Below, piece after piece: positions 48,759 through 59,589 of a stretch of 64,000 nucleotides of DNA. The stretch covers positions 124,001 to 188,000 of the forward strand of contig JANTUC010000011.1 in NCBI GenBank assembly GCA_026873275.1, read 5' to 3'. The stretch is from Pseudopithomyces maydicus. Lineage: Eukaryota; Ascomycota; Dothideomycetes; Pleosporales; Didymosphaeriaceae. How positions within the stretch are numbered: position 1 is the first letter of the stretch; every line of letters starts with the position of its first letter. The notes under the pieces were generated by a model that saw only the letters and a program-made list of their open reading frames with translations, was not told the origin of the DNA and did no database searches. The position numbers were made by a program, and so were the translations under genes.

Positions 48759-50600
48759 ATGGCAGACCTTCCGCCGCCCGTGCAGGGCCCGACGGCGAAG
48801 GAGAAGAAGTGCGCGAGCGTGCCCGCTACCCTCTCTGCCCAGCTGCTGACCACCCCAGGTATGATCGCCAGCTGCGTCTGTGGGGCGCCACGGGCCAGAT
48901 GGCCCTCGAGAACTCGCACATACTCCTCGTGAACTCCGGGCCGGGCGTCGTCGGCCTCGAAACCCTGAAGAACCTGGTCCTCCCCGGCATCGGCAACTTC
49001 ACCATCCAGGACGACGCCGTGGTGAACGAAGCTGACCTCGGCGTCAACTTTTTCCTCGAGGACCATCATCTGGGCGGCTCTCGCGCAGAGCACACGTGCA
49101 ATCTGCTCAAGGAGCTCAATCCAGATGTGGAGGGGAGCTTCGTTACCGAGGTGGGCGCCAATTACGCCGTCAGACCCGTGTGTGGCTAACATATGGCAGC
49201 CCGTAGCGTCGTGGCTCGACAAGCCCAACGTCCTCAGCCCGTATACGCTGATCCTCGCGACTGCACCGATCCGACCTGAGCTCCTCGCCAAGCTCCAGAC
49301 ACACGCAGACCAAGCGCTCGTCCCGCTGTTCTACATCCACTCCGTCGGCTTCTACTCGCACTTCTCCGTACACCTGCCGCCCGCGTTCCCCATCGTGGAC
49401 ACGCATCCCAGTCCAGAGACCACCACAGACCTGCGGCTGCTGAAGCCATGGCCAGAACTGCTCGAGTACGCAAAGGAGAAGACGAAGGACATGGACACCA
49501 TGGCCGCCGATGACCACGGCCACATCCCGTACATAGCCATCCTGCTCCACTACCTCGAGGAGTGGAAAGCATCGCACGACGGCAACGTCCCCAAGACCTA
49601 CGCCGAAAAGACCGCCTTCCGCACCCTCGTCAAAGACGCCACCCGCACCGCCAACCCGGAAGGCGGCGAAGAGAACTTCGAGGAAGCCGTCGCCGCAGTC
49701 CTCAAGTCGCTCAACGCGCCCGAGCCCAGCTCCGCCGTTCGCGAAATCTTCAAAGCCCCCGAGTGCGTGATTATAAAAGACACGTCGCCCCCTTCTGGGT
49801 CATCGCCCACGCCATCGGCCTGTTTTACACCAAATACGGCGTCCTGCCCGTCCCCGGCGCGGTTCCAGATATGAAGGCCCGCTCCAGCGACTACATCCAG
49901 CTGCAGAACGTGTACAAGGCGAAGGCGCGGCAGGACCTCGCAGAGGTGCTGGATAGCGTGCGGTTCCTGGAGCGCAACGCGGGGCGCGCGGTGGCCATCG
50001 AGGACCGCGACGTCGAGGCCTTCTGCAAGAATGCCGCGCACATCAAGCTGGTGCGGGGGCGGCCTTTCCACATCGTTGGGGCGGACGGCGCGGTGCGGTG
50101 GGGGGATAATGTGAAGTCTCTCGGTATGTTCATATATATATCCCCTCCCCCGTTCATCAGTCCAGACCCAAAAGCTAACCATCCCAGCCCGCTCCCTGAC
50201 CTCCCCCTCCTCCCTCCTCCCCCTCTACCTCACCTTCCTCGCCCACGACACCTTCACCGCCTCCCACCACCGCACCCCAGGCTCACAGCCCTCATCCCCG
50301 GACCTCGACGCCGACACCCTCGCCGTGACCACCACGGCGCACGCCCTCGCGCACGACCTCCTGCGCTCCGCCTCGGTATCGATCGAGGCCGACGAGAGGG
50401 AAGCGCTCTGGGCGGGCATCGCCGACTTGGCGCAGGAGATGGTGCGCGCGGGCGGCGCAGAGCTGCATAATGTCGCGGCGTTGACGGGCGGCATGGTGAG
50501 TCAGGAGGTTATCAAGGTGGTTACCGAGCAGTATGTGCCCGTGGATAATGCGTGTGTGTTTGATGGGGTGGGGAGTCGGAGTGGGGTTTTTAGGGTGTGA
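48759..50600 (+). CDS. ULA1: NEDD8-activating enzyme E1 regulatory subunit (APP-BP1/Ula1 type)
   Basis: Exons 48759-48808, 48859-49150, 49200-50123 and 50188-50600; about 559 residues with one base added. The N-terminus KYDRQLRLWGATGQMALENSHILLVNSGPGVVGLE is the E1 adenylation fold; it continues FTIQDDAVVNEADLGVNFFLE, and the C-terminus LHNVAALTGGMVSQEVIKVVTEQYVPVDN is diagnostic. This subunit pairs with Uba3 to activate NEDD8 for cullin modification; the catalytic Cys is on Uba3, so its absence here is expected. The frame shifts once between FKAPECV and DYKRHVAPFW at about 49756-49780; the C run 49756-49760 is the likeliest site of a lost base. Divergent from RKI1. Confidence 0.9.
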
Positions 50601-51668
50601 GGATGGGGGAGGGGGATGAAGGGATGAGTGAGGGAGGGGGAAGGGGAAGGGGAAGGGGGATGAAGCATGATAGATGCGGGAAGGGGGAGAAAGAAAGGAG
50701 ACGTGATGCGACGGGATGGCATGAGGTGGATACATCCATCTTGCATCTTGCATCTCCACGTGATGCATATCGCCCCGCATGTCCAGTCCACTCCCATCGC
50801 GAGAACCCCGCCAGGCCTCGCTTTAGCATAGAAAACTCACCATATGAATGGCTACTTGATGGAAATCAAACCAATTGGGGCTTTCTCAAAATCACGTGCT
50901 TCTCACATCGAACGTTTCTACCTTTCTTTCTTTCTTCCTTCCTTCTTTCTCTCTCCCTCTTTCTCTCTCCCTCTTTCTCCCCCTCTTTCTCCCCCTCTCC
51001 ATTGTATCGTATCATATCGCACCGTCATATTGAACATATATACATAGAGTTTGGATTGGCACGCGAGTTCAACCAAGCAGGGTAATTAACCAGCATCATC
51101 GATGCTGCACCAGCTAGCGAGTTGATCCAGGTAGGCTTTAACAATGGCTTGGAGATGGAATCTGCGTTGGTTAGCGAGTTGGAGGGTTTGGCGTGGACTG
51201 GGTTTAAGGTCATTTGTATGATCCGTCTAGTCTGGAGCATGTGACACGTTACAGTAACCGAATCATCGCCATCTACCTAACCTGTCCCGACTACTCTCGA
51301 ACATGTGACACGTTACTGACCTTGGTAAAATTGATTGCACCTGGGTGTATGTACGCTTGTTTCGCATAAAATATATATCTACAAATAGGCATGCTACATG
51401 CTACGTCCTCTCGGCGAAGAAGCAAGGAGCAAGGAGCAAGGAGCAACAAGCAACAAGCAAGACTCAGAAGCGAAGAACGTAAAAAGAATATAACATCCAT
51501 CCATGCCGATCAACACGACCAAATCCACGTAAAAAGTCCCCCTTAGAAGCGAAATCCATCACCCACCCCAGCACCCTCCCCTTTCCACCCCCTATCCCAT
51601 CCCAAGAATTCCTTTCCCACACACATACCCCGTTTTCCACATCCATCTATCCATCCATCACCTCTTCC
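50601..51668. other. Intergenic, low-complexity
   Basis: Starts with GGGGAAG-type purine repeats (50640-50665), then a CTTT/CTCT pyrimidine tract at 50915-51000. No gene seen. Convergent 3' ends of the NEDD8 E1 subunit and AA9 genes lie on either side. Confidence 0.5.
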
Positions 51669-53186
51669 TTACACCGAAACAGTCACATACACCGTCTCAG
51701 TGACAACCCTCTGCCGCCACCTCGTCACCACCCCGCCCTTGCCGTGCCCGTCCCGTCCCTGATCCGCATCCTCCCCTTGGACCGCAGCCCGCGTGGGCGC
51801 GGGCGCGGCCTCGTAGCCTAAGACCTCGCCCTTCGACGACGAAGAGGACGAAGCGGCAGACGGCGCAGGCGCATCGTACACGCCGCCCGCGAACGAGAGC
51901 AGCGCCACGGACGAGGAGAAGGTCGGCGTCTCCTTGAACGAGGCGTCTGCGTCTGCGTCGGCGGAGGCGGAGGCCGTGGGGGCGGGCGCCTCGGTCGCGG
52001 CCGTGTGGGTGGTCGGTTCGTAGGCGGCGGAGGAGAGGGCTGGGGCGAGGCCTGTGGTGGGTTGTGCGGATGGAGACGACGACGACGACGACGCAGCCCC
52101 ATCGACGATTCCGCCGCCGACGGGCGGGATGATCAGCCCGATGTCGATGGTCGCCCGCTTCGGCGTGATGATTTTGCCCTTGCTGGGCGGCCCCGTGAAT
52201 TTCTTCGCAGCGCACGCGTCGTTGATGCCCTGGCACTTGTCGTTCCACAGCTCGCACACGGCGCCTCCCGTCGGCGGCGCAGCAGCCCAGCACGCCTTGC
52301 CCTGCGTCCAGCACGCCTCGCCAGACGCCCAGCACCCCGTCTCGTCGCTGTACGACGCCACCTCCTTCCCGCACCAGTTCGCGTTCTGCGCGATGCAGTC
52401 GGCGGGGACCTTGCCCTCGTCCTGCTCCGTCTGGGCGCCCGCGGCGCGCGCGCCGTGCGTGAAGTTTGCGACGGCCGGCCCGGGGACTTGGTACTCTGCG
52501 TTTTTGCCGACGTAGATGTTGAATTTGACGGAGGATTGGCCGGCGGTCACGTATTCGGGGCCGGGGATGGCGATGGTGGACTCCGGGACGAGGTCGCCGG
52601 TGGACTCGAGGAAGATTTGCGCGCAGCCCGTGTAGAATTGGGCGGCGCCCTCGGAGGCGTTGTGCAGGGCGACGACTTCGGGGCGGGCGAGGTAGTAGCC
52701 GCCTTGGAGGCCGGCGGGGAGCTCCACGGAGAGACGCCCCTTGTTATCGATGAGGCGGTCGGTGCACCATGTGTCGGAATCGGCGTGGTACCCGTCGTCC
52801 ATGAGCTTGAACCAGCCGTCGCCGGCGGCCTTGTCGTTCTTTGCCGAGTCGACTTTCTTGAGGTAGACGGCGCAGGGGCCGTAGTGAGGACGGTCGAGGG
52901 GCATCTTGGAAGGGTCGTCGGGCCAGGAGCGCATCTCGAAGGTGAGCGTCGACCCGTCTTTCACCGAGGAGACGTAGTTGACGCCCTTGGTGCCGTCGAC
53001 GTTGCAGGCCATGTCGTTGCTGGCGTAGTCGACGAGCGGGTACGACGCGACTTTGGGATCCATGCGCATGCGGAGGGCGGCGCCGTCGCCCTGGCTGAGG
53101 CCGTCGACGTAGAGGACGGACCAGACGGTGTGGGCGAGGGCCGATGGGGCGGCCAGGGCGGCGAGGAGGAGGGAGTTGGACTTCAT
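51669..53186 (-). CDS. AA9 lytic polysaccharide monooxygenase with Cys-rich C-terminal extension
   Basis: Single exon, 505 residues. The signal peptide ends ALA-His, leaving His19 as the copper-binding N-terminus. The second copper His is His101 (RPHYGPC); His175, Gln183 and axial Tyr185 in ALHNASEGAAQFYTGCAQIFL complete the active site. AA9 enzymes cleave cellulose and related glucans oxidatively with Cu, outside the cell. After the catalytic domain (to about 280) comes a segment with repeated C-W-x-x-G-x-x-C-W units and about ten Cys, then a Ser/Thr/Ala-rich linker to a Val-rich end TETVYVTVSV. The Cys-rich part is not a CBM1. Start chosen at 53186 because it gives the signal peptide; the open frame extends further upstream. 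Inferred target of XlnR by function only. Confidence 0.92.
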   Translation of the reverse strand: MKSNSLLLAALAAPSALAHTVWSVLYVDGLSQGDGAALRMRMDPKVASYPLVDYASNDMACNVDGTKGVNYVSSVKDGSTLTFEMRSWPDDPSKMPLDRPHYGPCAVYLKKVDSAKNDKAAGDGWFKLMDDGYHADSDTWCTDRLIDNKGRLSVELPAGLQGGYYLARPEVVALHNASEGAAQFYTGCAQIFLESTGDLVPESTIAIPGPEYVTAGQSSVKFNIYVGKNAEYQVPGPAVANFTHGARAAGAQTEQDEGKVPADCIAQNANWCGKEVASYSDETGCWASGEACWTQGKACWAAAPPTGGAVCELWNDKCQGINDACAAKKFTGPPSKGKIITPKRATIDIGLIIPPVGGGIVDGAASSSSSSPSAQPTTGLAPALSSAAYEPTTHTAATEAPAPTASASADADADASFKETPTFSSSVALLSFAGGVYDAPAPSAASSSSSSKGEVLGYEAAPAPTRAAVQGEDADQGRDGHGKGGVVTRWRQRVVTETVYVTVSV

Positions 53187-55195
53187 GGTGGGTATGTCGA
53201 ATGAATGAACGAACGAACGAACGTATGTATGTATGTATATCTCTTTCAGACGTGTGGAATCAAAAATCGTCGACCGGATGGCAACCTCGTGAACGCAACC
53301 GCACACTTCAAAAACACTCCTCTCAAAGGAACGAACGTCGACTCGCGACAAGCAAAAGTAGGTAAGTAAAGAGCGACAAGGGGCCTGAGCACCCAGGAAA
53401 CAGAAAAACCGTCTGCAAGTATCGAAGCGTAGGTACCTCGCAGAGCAAGTCCAGCACGGCGCCCACCCACCTTTTCCTATATGTACCTACTCACCATCTC
53501 CGCCCCTATATCCCTGCGCCCCATACCCCCCTTGCAACACATCCTCCGTCCCGTACCTGGCGATCCTCGCGCGCGCCAGGCACACAGAGGGCCCCCTCTC
53601 GAGCCCTCCGCGAGTCCCCGCGCGCCCACCACCCAATCACAGCGCCGCAGCATGCCCTCTGGCCCAGACGTGAAACGCGACGGATGCTCCTGTGGGCTCG
53701 GGGAACAAACACGCTAGATTGCGCGCGCCCGCGCGGACGCACGACAGCCCGCTTGTGGCGTCGTGCGAAACGAGCTAGTGGGCCTGAATATTTGGCGGTG
53801 CGAGGACCTGCGGTGCGCACGTGGTTTCTATGGGGTGTATACGGTGCCGGACGGGTGGAGTGGATGGGTGCAAGTGCAAGCGCGAGGGTGGAGTGCGCGT
53901 GTTTGACGGGGATGGGAGAACCGTTGTTGGGGATGGGGCGGGTGCAGTATGGGTGGGTGGGTGGATGGATGGGTTGATGAAGGGTGAAGTGAAGTGGGTG
54001 GGCGGAGTTTGGAGGTGTGATTAGGCGGGCGGCCAAGGAGGGGGGGATTGGACTTGAAATTTTTTTATCTCCTTATTTCCTTTTGCTTATTGGGATTATT
54101 TTATTAAAGGACGGGGTGCCGAGATGGGAGGTGACATGCGATGGCATGTCATGTCATGTCACGGCTGCGTACATGCTGCGATGCGGAAGACGTGCATACA
54201 TACACCTGACATGCCCGGACGCATGCATGCATGCTGTGACCGTGGTGTCTATGAGTGTACCGCATCCCTTGCTCAGCTCCGCTCAGCTGAGCCGAGTCAA
54301 GCTGGGTCTCTCGGCAGCGTCAAGACAACGCCAGCTGCCTAGATATGTTTCAACTGTTCTAGTGGCAACTCTGTCTCTGTGCTATAAGATTGTACTATTT
54401 AGGAGCCTATTTCGCGAGCTATTGAGTATCGATAAACGCTGGCTAGGCCGCGCTAGTGCTGAAACACCGCGTGGGAAAAAACTAAATCGTTGGGAGGTGG
54501 TCTAGAAGCGTTCCTTGTAATGTTAATGTCGGCTTGGGTGAACTCTTGGTGGACTCTTGGAGACATCGCATTCTCGCATTTCCGGAGCTACATACGTCAT
54601 TTTCTCGACTCCACATACATTTCGCCATGCCTGGACCATGCTCCACTGATTTAGCACTCTGACTACTCGTGTCCGTCCTCGTTTCTGGTGTTAATGTTGG
54701 CGTGGGTGAACTGTTAAGACATTGCATACTCGCATTTCTCAGCTTCTAGCTGTCTCTCCACTGACGTCGTGAAGGCTTGCGACTAGCACGCTACCGCGCT
54801 ATCCATTCTTTCTATGTCTTACCATGAAAGGGTATAGATGAGGATTTCTGTGAGTGAGTGCGGGGTCAACACAATGATGTGTACATTCTCGTTTTACCGT
54901 TGTCATCCTGGAGGTGAGGGGAACGCAGCGCACGAGCAGATACGTAATCGAACATACGCAGAAAAGACTGTCTAGGGTGTATACAGCTTTATTTTGGATT
55001 TACTCAGATACAATTGCAATGCAATGTAATGCACCCGTAGCATAAAAACTTCGTTGTATCACGTTACACCTCGACCCAAATGCAGATCTCATGTCTCGGA
55101 ACTTCTACAATCATTGTCTTCATTATCGTTTAAAAATTACGTCTAGCTTCTATTATTTTATTAGTATTCCAGCACCCCTTCTACGATCGAGGCTA
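53187..55195. other. 2-kb intergenic region with a diverged direct repeat
   Basis: The AA9 promoter side carries GTAT repeats at 53223-53240. From 54.0 kb there is no recognised gene. Two related segments about 170 bases apart are listed separately. CATGT repeats occur at about 54145-54162. Confidence 0.5.
54518..54750 (+). repeat. Diverged direct repeat pair
   Basis: Segments at about 54518-54592 and 54689-54750 share TGTTAATGT, GGGTGAACT, AGACAT(C/T)GCAT and CTCGCATTTC in the same order, with a small length difference. May be a relic of a tandem duplication or terminal repeats of a tiny element. Confidence 0.55.
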
Positions 55196-56173
55196 TCACC
55201 GCAAGCCCTGCAACAGCAACACCGCTATGCTGACGGCGAGTATGTTTCCGAGCGAGAATCCTGTCGACACCGCATCTCCAGTCTTGGTCAAGTCATCCTT
55301 GCCTTTATCCGCGCCCTCAGCATTGGCGTTTCCATCGCCACCACCGTTGCCGCTGCCGCTCCCGCTTCCCTCTCCGGTCTCCTTCGGTCCCTCGCTACCC
55401 GACGACTTTGATGCCGACGCCGACGCCGACGCCGAAGACGAAGACGAAGCTGCCGCCTTGGGACACGGGTTCTCGTAAACATACTGCTCCGTTTTCCCAC
55501 TGCACTTCTTCCCCTTGGTCGCATCGAACGTGCCATTCGGATACATCCAGCACGTCCCCGATGCATACGGCGACATGTCCTCTAGCCTCGGGTTGAACAC
55601 CACGTAGTTGCACGCATCCGACTCTGCGCATTGACTCAGGCAATCCACCGCACCGCTACTCGCACTGCACGTAGACCAGCAATCGTCCTCCGGCGTGGGA
55701 TAGTCGCACAGCTCCGCAACCGCACTCGGACTCGCCGTCGCGGTGCACGCCTCCCCCGTACCCGTCGGACTCCCCGCGCACGTAGGCTTCCCGTACACAG
55801 ACAGGTAATCGCACCCCTCCTTCCCCTCGCTCTTGTCAAACTCCTCCCCAGGATACAACCAGCACGTCCCCGTCCCCGTGTACGGGTTCCCCTTGACGAA
55901 GATGACGAAGTTGCAGGGCTGGTGCTCGTTGCAGTATTCCCAGCAGTGCTTGTACCCGGAGCTGGCGACGGCGAAGGAGCTCCCGGGTTTCTTGTACTCG
56001 CAGAGCTCGGTGACGAGGTCGGCGGTGCAGTTGGAGATCTCGGGCTCGGGCGTCGGGTACCATTGGACGATTTTGGTGGGCTCCGGGCCGCCGGTTGCTT
56101 GTCGGAGGCCTTGGGAGAGCACCGCGGAGGTGTGCAGGAGGGTGGAGACCGCTAGGGTGGCGGCGAACTTCAT
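55196..56173 (-). CDS. Secreted GPI-type protein with two PAN/Apple-like domains
   Basis: Single exon, 325 residues. A signal peptide (about 1-20) is followed by two related Cys-rich units, each with a C-x-x-x-C pair, a core of CN(F/Y)V(I/V)F and GTCW(L/M)YP followed by a Phe-Asp and Lys/Gly segment. They resemble PAN/Apple modules, which bind protein or carbohydrate. A Ser/Gly/Asn linker of about 60 residues and a hydrophobic C-terminus (LGNILAVSIAVLLLQGL) suggest a GPI anchor, so it should sit on the cell surface or wall. The internal duplication is clear from repeated spacing. Upstream lie GTAT, TATA and GTGT repeats (56183-56225). Function not known. Confidence 0.78.
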   Translation of the reverse strand: MKFAATLAVSTLLHTSAVLSQGLRQATGGPEPTKIVQWYPTPEPEISNCTADLVTELCEYKKPGSSFAVASSGYKHCWEYCNEHQPCNFVIFVKGNPYTGTGTCWLYPGEEFDKSEGKEGCDYLSVYGKPTCAGSPTGTGEACTATASPSAVAELCDYPTPEDDCWSTCSASSGAVDCLSQCAESDACNYVVFNPRLEDMSPYASGTCWMYPNGTFDATKGKKCSGKTEQYVYENPCPKAAASSSSSASASASASKSSGSEGPKETGEGSGSGSGNGGGDGNANAEGADKGKDDLTKTGDAVSTGFSLGNILAVSIAVLLLQGLR

Positions 56174-58092
56174 GGTCGAGTATGTATGTATGTATTTATA
56201 TATATATATGTGTGTGTGTGTGTGTATGGACCCAAATTATCAAGTAAGAAAGTTATTCGTAGGTTCCGGCGTCGCGTGGTGGAACGAGCGTGGGTTCGCG
56301 CAAAGCGATTAGGAAATTCTGGGGATGATCTGGGGGATCGAAGCATGCATATTATATAAGGGAAGGGGATGCAGGAACTTCGGCAGGGCTAAAATTTGAT
56401 GGGGGAAACTAGAAGGACAGGTGAGCTGCCTAGCTGGGGAAAACGCGATCCTTTGGGGTAAATTTGGGAACGTGTTGGCCCCCACAGGGCGCGTGATTGG
56501 CGGAGGTTTGGAGCCTAGCCTCGTAGACCCCTTCGCCAAGATGGATGACTGTCTGGACCAAAGGTACGGACGTAGTACCCATGAATTGCCATCTCAATGT
56601 AGGTTACTGGGAGGATTTGGTGATGTTACTTTGCAGTCTTTTCTCATGTGACAGCCGTCTAGTCACTTGGCTGGCTTTGCACAGCCTCACAATATATATG
56701 TACCGGCTTACGGTTGCCGAGTAGAACTCTGGTCCTGTTTCATTGGCTGCAACATTAATTCCTGTAGTAAAAGCTATCTTCGACTTACATGCACGACAGC
56801 GTATTGTAACCTTGCCAGAGAAAAGTTATACCTGTCAGATGTATGTCACAGCAAATCCAACGTCGGCCTAACCGTGGAAGAGCGAGTTTTTTTAGATGCT
56901 TGCCTCCCGACGTCATAGTGGTATTATCGCCTTTCGGCATCTGCTTTAACGCCGCATAATATCGGCATCGCGATTCCGACGAGTACCGAGGATGACAAGC
57001 AACAGCGACGATTGGCTTGGCCTGTGAAAGCGACAAGATTTTGACCGGACTACAGCAGTTTGGCATGATTTACACACCCAGTAAAGCTTTTTTTACTAAA
57101 CCTGATCTTAACCAGCGAAGCTCTAAGTAGTACACATGCATCTATGCTGCTCTATCCCCGCGGGCAGGAGCACCGAAGGTCCCAGAGTGCCCCTACAGGA
57201 TTTAAGACTTTTTGTCCTTGATGGAAGATAGCCAATCATGTTGACGTGAAAAAATACGTGCTGTGTATGTAGCTTGCTGTCTATTTCAATGTCTCAACAT
57301 GTCTGGTCAATCTTTCGGTGCTCCGTGTGTATAAATCCGTTGCGTCTGTTTTGCATTCGGTTTGAGTCGGTATGATTTGCTTAGGTCCTTATACCAATAG
57401 TTGAATGACTGACTACTGTCTTACTATGTTATAATAGTGCGATGGCCTGCAGGCTGGTCTCTAGCTTCAGCTGTAGTACTAGGACCAACTATCCACCCTA
57501 TTATTCTAACACGTCCTTATTGTTTGTATTTATCTCCTTATTTAATGTATTATTCTGTTCAATGGTGAAAAGGTGTCGAGTCAATAAGACGACGACAGCG
57601 TGAAATATGGTTGGGAAAAGGTGTCTCCCCACTGCACAGCGTAAACAAGTGGCGTATAAAAAGGTATTTTTTTCTTTATAATTGAATTTATTATATCTAG
57701 TTTGCCTTTCGCTGGAATAGGTATTACCTATACAGGTTCTTATGATATTAATTGTAAAACCGAAACCTCAGGCTGGCCGGCTTTAGTTAGATTTATCCAA
57801 TAAGCAATGATTGGAGTATGGGAATTTAATATTCACGACATTATTTTAGGGACTTGTGATAGAGGTTTTGGTTGTTTATTGCGATGTATTCATAAAATCG
57901 TCTAAGTAAGCTCGATAGGGTGATAGTAGTTCGTCTTACAGCCCACATCCAGCGATTGCATGAATGTTTCGCAAGAGACTTATTCCTGGGTAGACTTGGT
58001 ACTGGAGGAACTCAATGGACTTTCATACAAATATGCAGTTTGTGTCTTGCTGCACGTGCGAAATGTCGTGATCTATGTGAAGTAACCGTTCT
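56174..58092. other. 1.9-kb intergenic, partly AT-rich and repeat-derived
   Basis: 56.2-57.1 kb has no recognised gene. 57.2-57.9 kb is AT-rich and includes the second copy of the dispersed repeat, with further fragments at about 57725-57770. An open frame starting at 57920 (+) overlaps the 3' end of the metallopeptidase gene in antisense and is not called. Confidence 0.5.
57299..57395 (+). repeat. Dispersed repeat, copy 2 (more T-rich)
   Basis: Counterpart of 23713-23815. Shares the opening ATGTCTGGTCAATC and ending TTAGGTCCTTA but with many C-to-T differences, in keeping with repeat-induced point mutation. Confidence 0.5.
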
Positions 58093-59589
58093 TCATCCTT
58101 TCCCGGTCCTCGTGGGCTGTGCTTGGGCTCCGAAAACTGTCGCTAGGAAACCCGTCATGAATACATATATTCTTTTCCACAAGGGCGACCTGGAAGTACC
58201 ATGCATGAATGTCCGCGCCCTGGGGTGGCGCGGATACCTCTCCAATAGCCCACGAGGGCCAAAGGACTTCGTTATCCTTATAAAGAATCTGATAGAAAAA
58301 TTTACCCTTAGGTCCTTCCGCATAGCGGTATGCGACCCAAAAGTTCGGACCGGAAATCCCCTGGGCGATGGGAGGAGCAGCAGCTTGTTTTGTACCACTT
58401 CTTCAATGCGTTCCCACGTATCGCGGCGGAACCATGCATCTACCCATTTCATGTGCAGTATGCTGTCCATCTTAGGGAATCTATAGATGAAATTTTTATC
58501 GATGCTTTTTAACACATCGAAGGTAGTTCGGAGAGTAGGATCGTATGGCCTCGTTTCTCCACCAAGCACCTTGAAGATCCAGCTATAACCTGACTCCCCC
58601 ACAGGATCTGTGAGATAGACACGGGACTCCGGATCATCTAACCCACGGTACATGTAAACTGCATGAGCAATCTCGTGGCACAATGTCGTGGCAATGACAA
58701 ATTGCAGGCGCATATGGCAAGCATCATCATTGGAAGCGTTCGAATGAGGACCCAGCAGACCATAAAGATACCTAGAAGTAAGCCCGATGTGTCCGTCAAA
58801 GTAGTCATTATACGACATTCTATTGCCGTAACGCATAACAAGGGCCCTGCATTCTTCTTCATTGTTTTCTTGAACAAATCCGAAGATCGAGTTCGTACAA
58901 CAGCCCTCGATTCGAGCACCATGTTCAACATGTTGCGGAGCCCAAAATATCGTCAACTTTTTTGCCAGATCAAGCAGCAACTCTTCGAAGGCTCGTTGCG
59001 CTGCACGTGGGTCGTTTTCAATCGGCGAGCGGGCAAGATACCGCACACCATCCTGCATAGCAGGAATGCCAAATGCAATTCGATACCAGAATGGCTGGAG
59101 ACATGGAGTAGTCAACCATTTTGTCGCGAGAGTGTGTGCCGGTCCCATCTTTGCCCACGCCCTGTGAGTGAGGCCGGTGTCTAGCAATGGAGCATAGTTT
59201 TCCTCTCGGAAAAGCGGATGGATATCATCAAAATCGATGTATTGGGACCTTGGCGCCAATTCAAAATCGTAGAAACCTTGATCCTCCAAGACCTCGCGTA
59301 TAATGTCCCAGTCAGTGACCCTGGGCCCTGAGTTTGCTTGAGCGCAAGATATGAAGCTTGGTTGAGCGCAAGGTATGGAGCTACGTGCGAAGTCCTTCAT
59401 CAACGCGTTATAAGGTTCATCTTTCTCTAATGCCTCACGATACACCCTTTGGATCAATTGAGTATCATTCTCACTAATTTTAATTTTTGGGGGATGTTGA
59501 ATGACCGACTTTGGGTAATATTGAATGGCATATGGTCGATATGCCATTTTGTTGAGTGCTGATGCCAAGTCCGGGAAAAGTGGGAACAA
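58093..59589 (-). CDS. Fungal HExxH metallopeptidase-like protein
   Basis: Uninterrupted frame of 498 residues; translation may start at Met1 (59589) or Met15 (59547, MAYRPYAIQYYPKS). The centre carries TTLCHEIAHAVYMYRG with zinc-ligand candidates His305 and His309, then VYLTDPVGESGYSWIFKVLGGE, in which the Glu of GESG could be the third ligand, as in other fungal proteins with an HEIAHA core and an ESG-type downstream motif. No signal peptide; the C-terminus is basic, ending in a hydrophobic stretch (YVFMTGFLATVFGA). Likely a zinc-dependent peptidase of an undescribed fungal family; activity is inferred from the motif only. No functional link to neighbours is apparent. Confidence 0.72.
   Translation of the reverse strand: MFPLFPDLASALNKMAYRPYAIQYYPKSVIQHPPKIKISENDTQLIQRVYREALEKDEPYNALMKDFARSSIPCAQPSFISCAQANSGPRVTDWDIIREVLEDQGFYDFELAPRSQYIDFDDIHPLFREENYAPLLDTGLTHRAWAKMGPAHTLATKWLTTPCLQPFWYRIAFGIPAMQDGVRYLARSPIENDPRAAQRAFEELLLDLAKKLTIFWAPQHVEHGARIEGCCTNSIFGFVQENNEEECRALVMRYGNRMSYNDYFDGHIGLTSRYLYGLLGPHSNASNDDACHMRLQFVIATTLCHEIAHAVYMYRGLDDPESRVYLTDPVGESGYSWIFKVLGGETRPYDPTLRTTFDVLKSIDKNFIYRFPKMDSILHMKWVDAWFRRDTWERIEEVVQNKLLLLPSPRGFPVRTFGSHTAMRKDLRVNFSIRFFIRITKSFGPRGLLERYPRHPRARTFMHGTSRSPLWKRIYVFMTGFLATVFGAQAQPTRTGKG

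Noticed and set aside
47861..49291. 476-codon minus-strand open frame covering the isomerase and beyond
   Set aside because: Only the part from 48328 (possibly 48559) downwards is isomerase; the rest is antisense to the NEDD8 E1 subunit gene and arises from GC-rich codon use.
52005..53204. 399-codon plus-strand open frame
   Set aside because: Antisense shadow of the AA9 gene; composition is Val/Gly/Ala/Arg-rich as expected of a mirrored GC-rich gene.
57920..58486. 188-codon plus-strand frame
   Set aside because: Mostly antisense to the 3' end of the metallopeptidase-like gene and without recognisable motifs.
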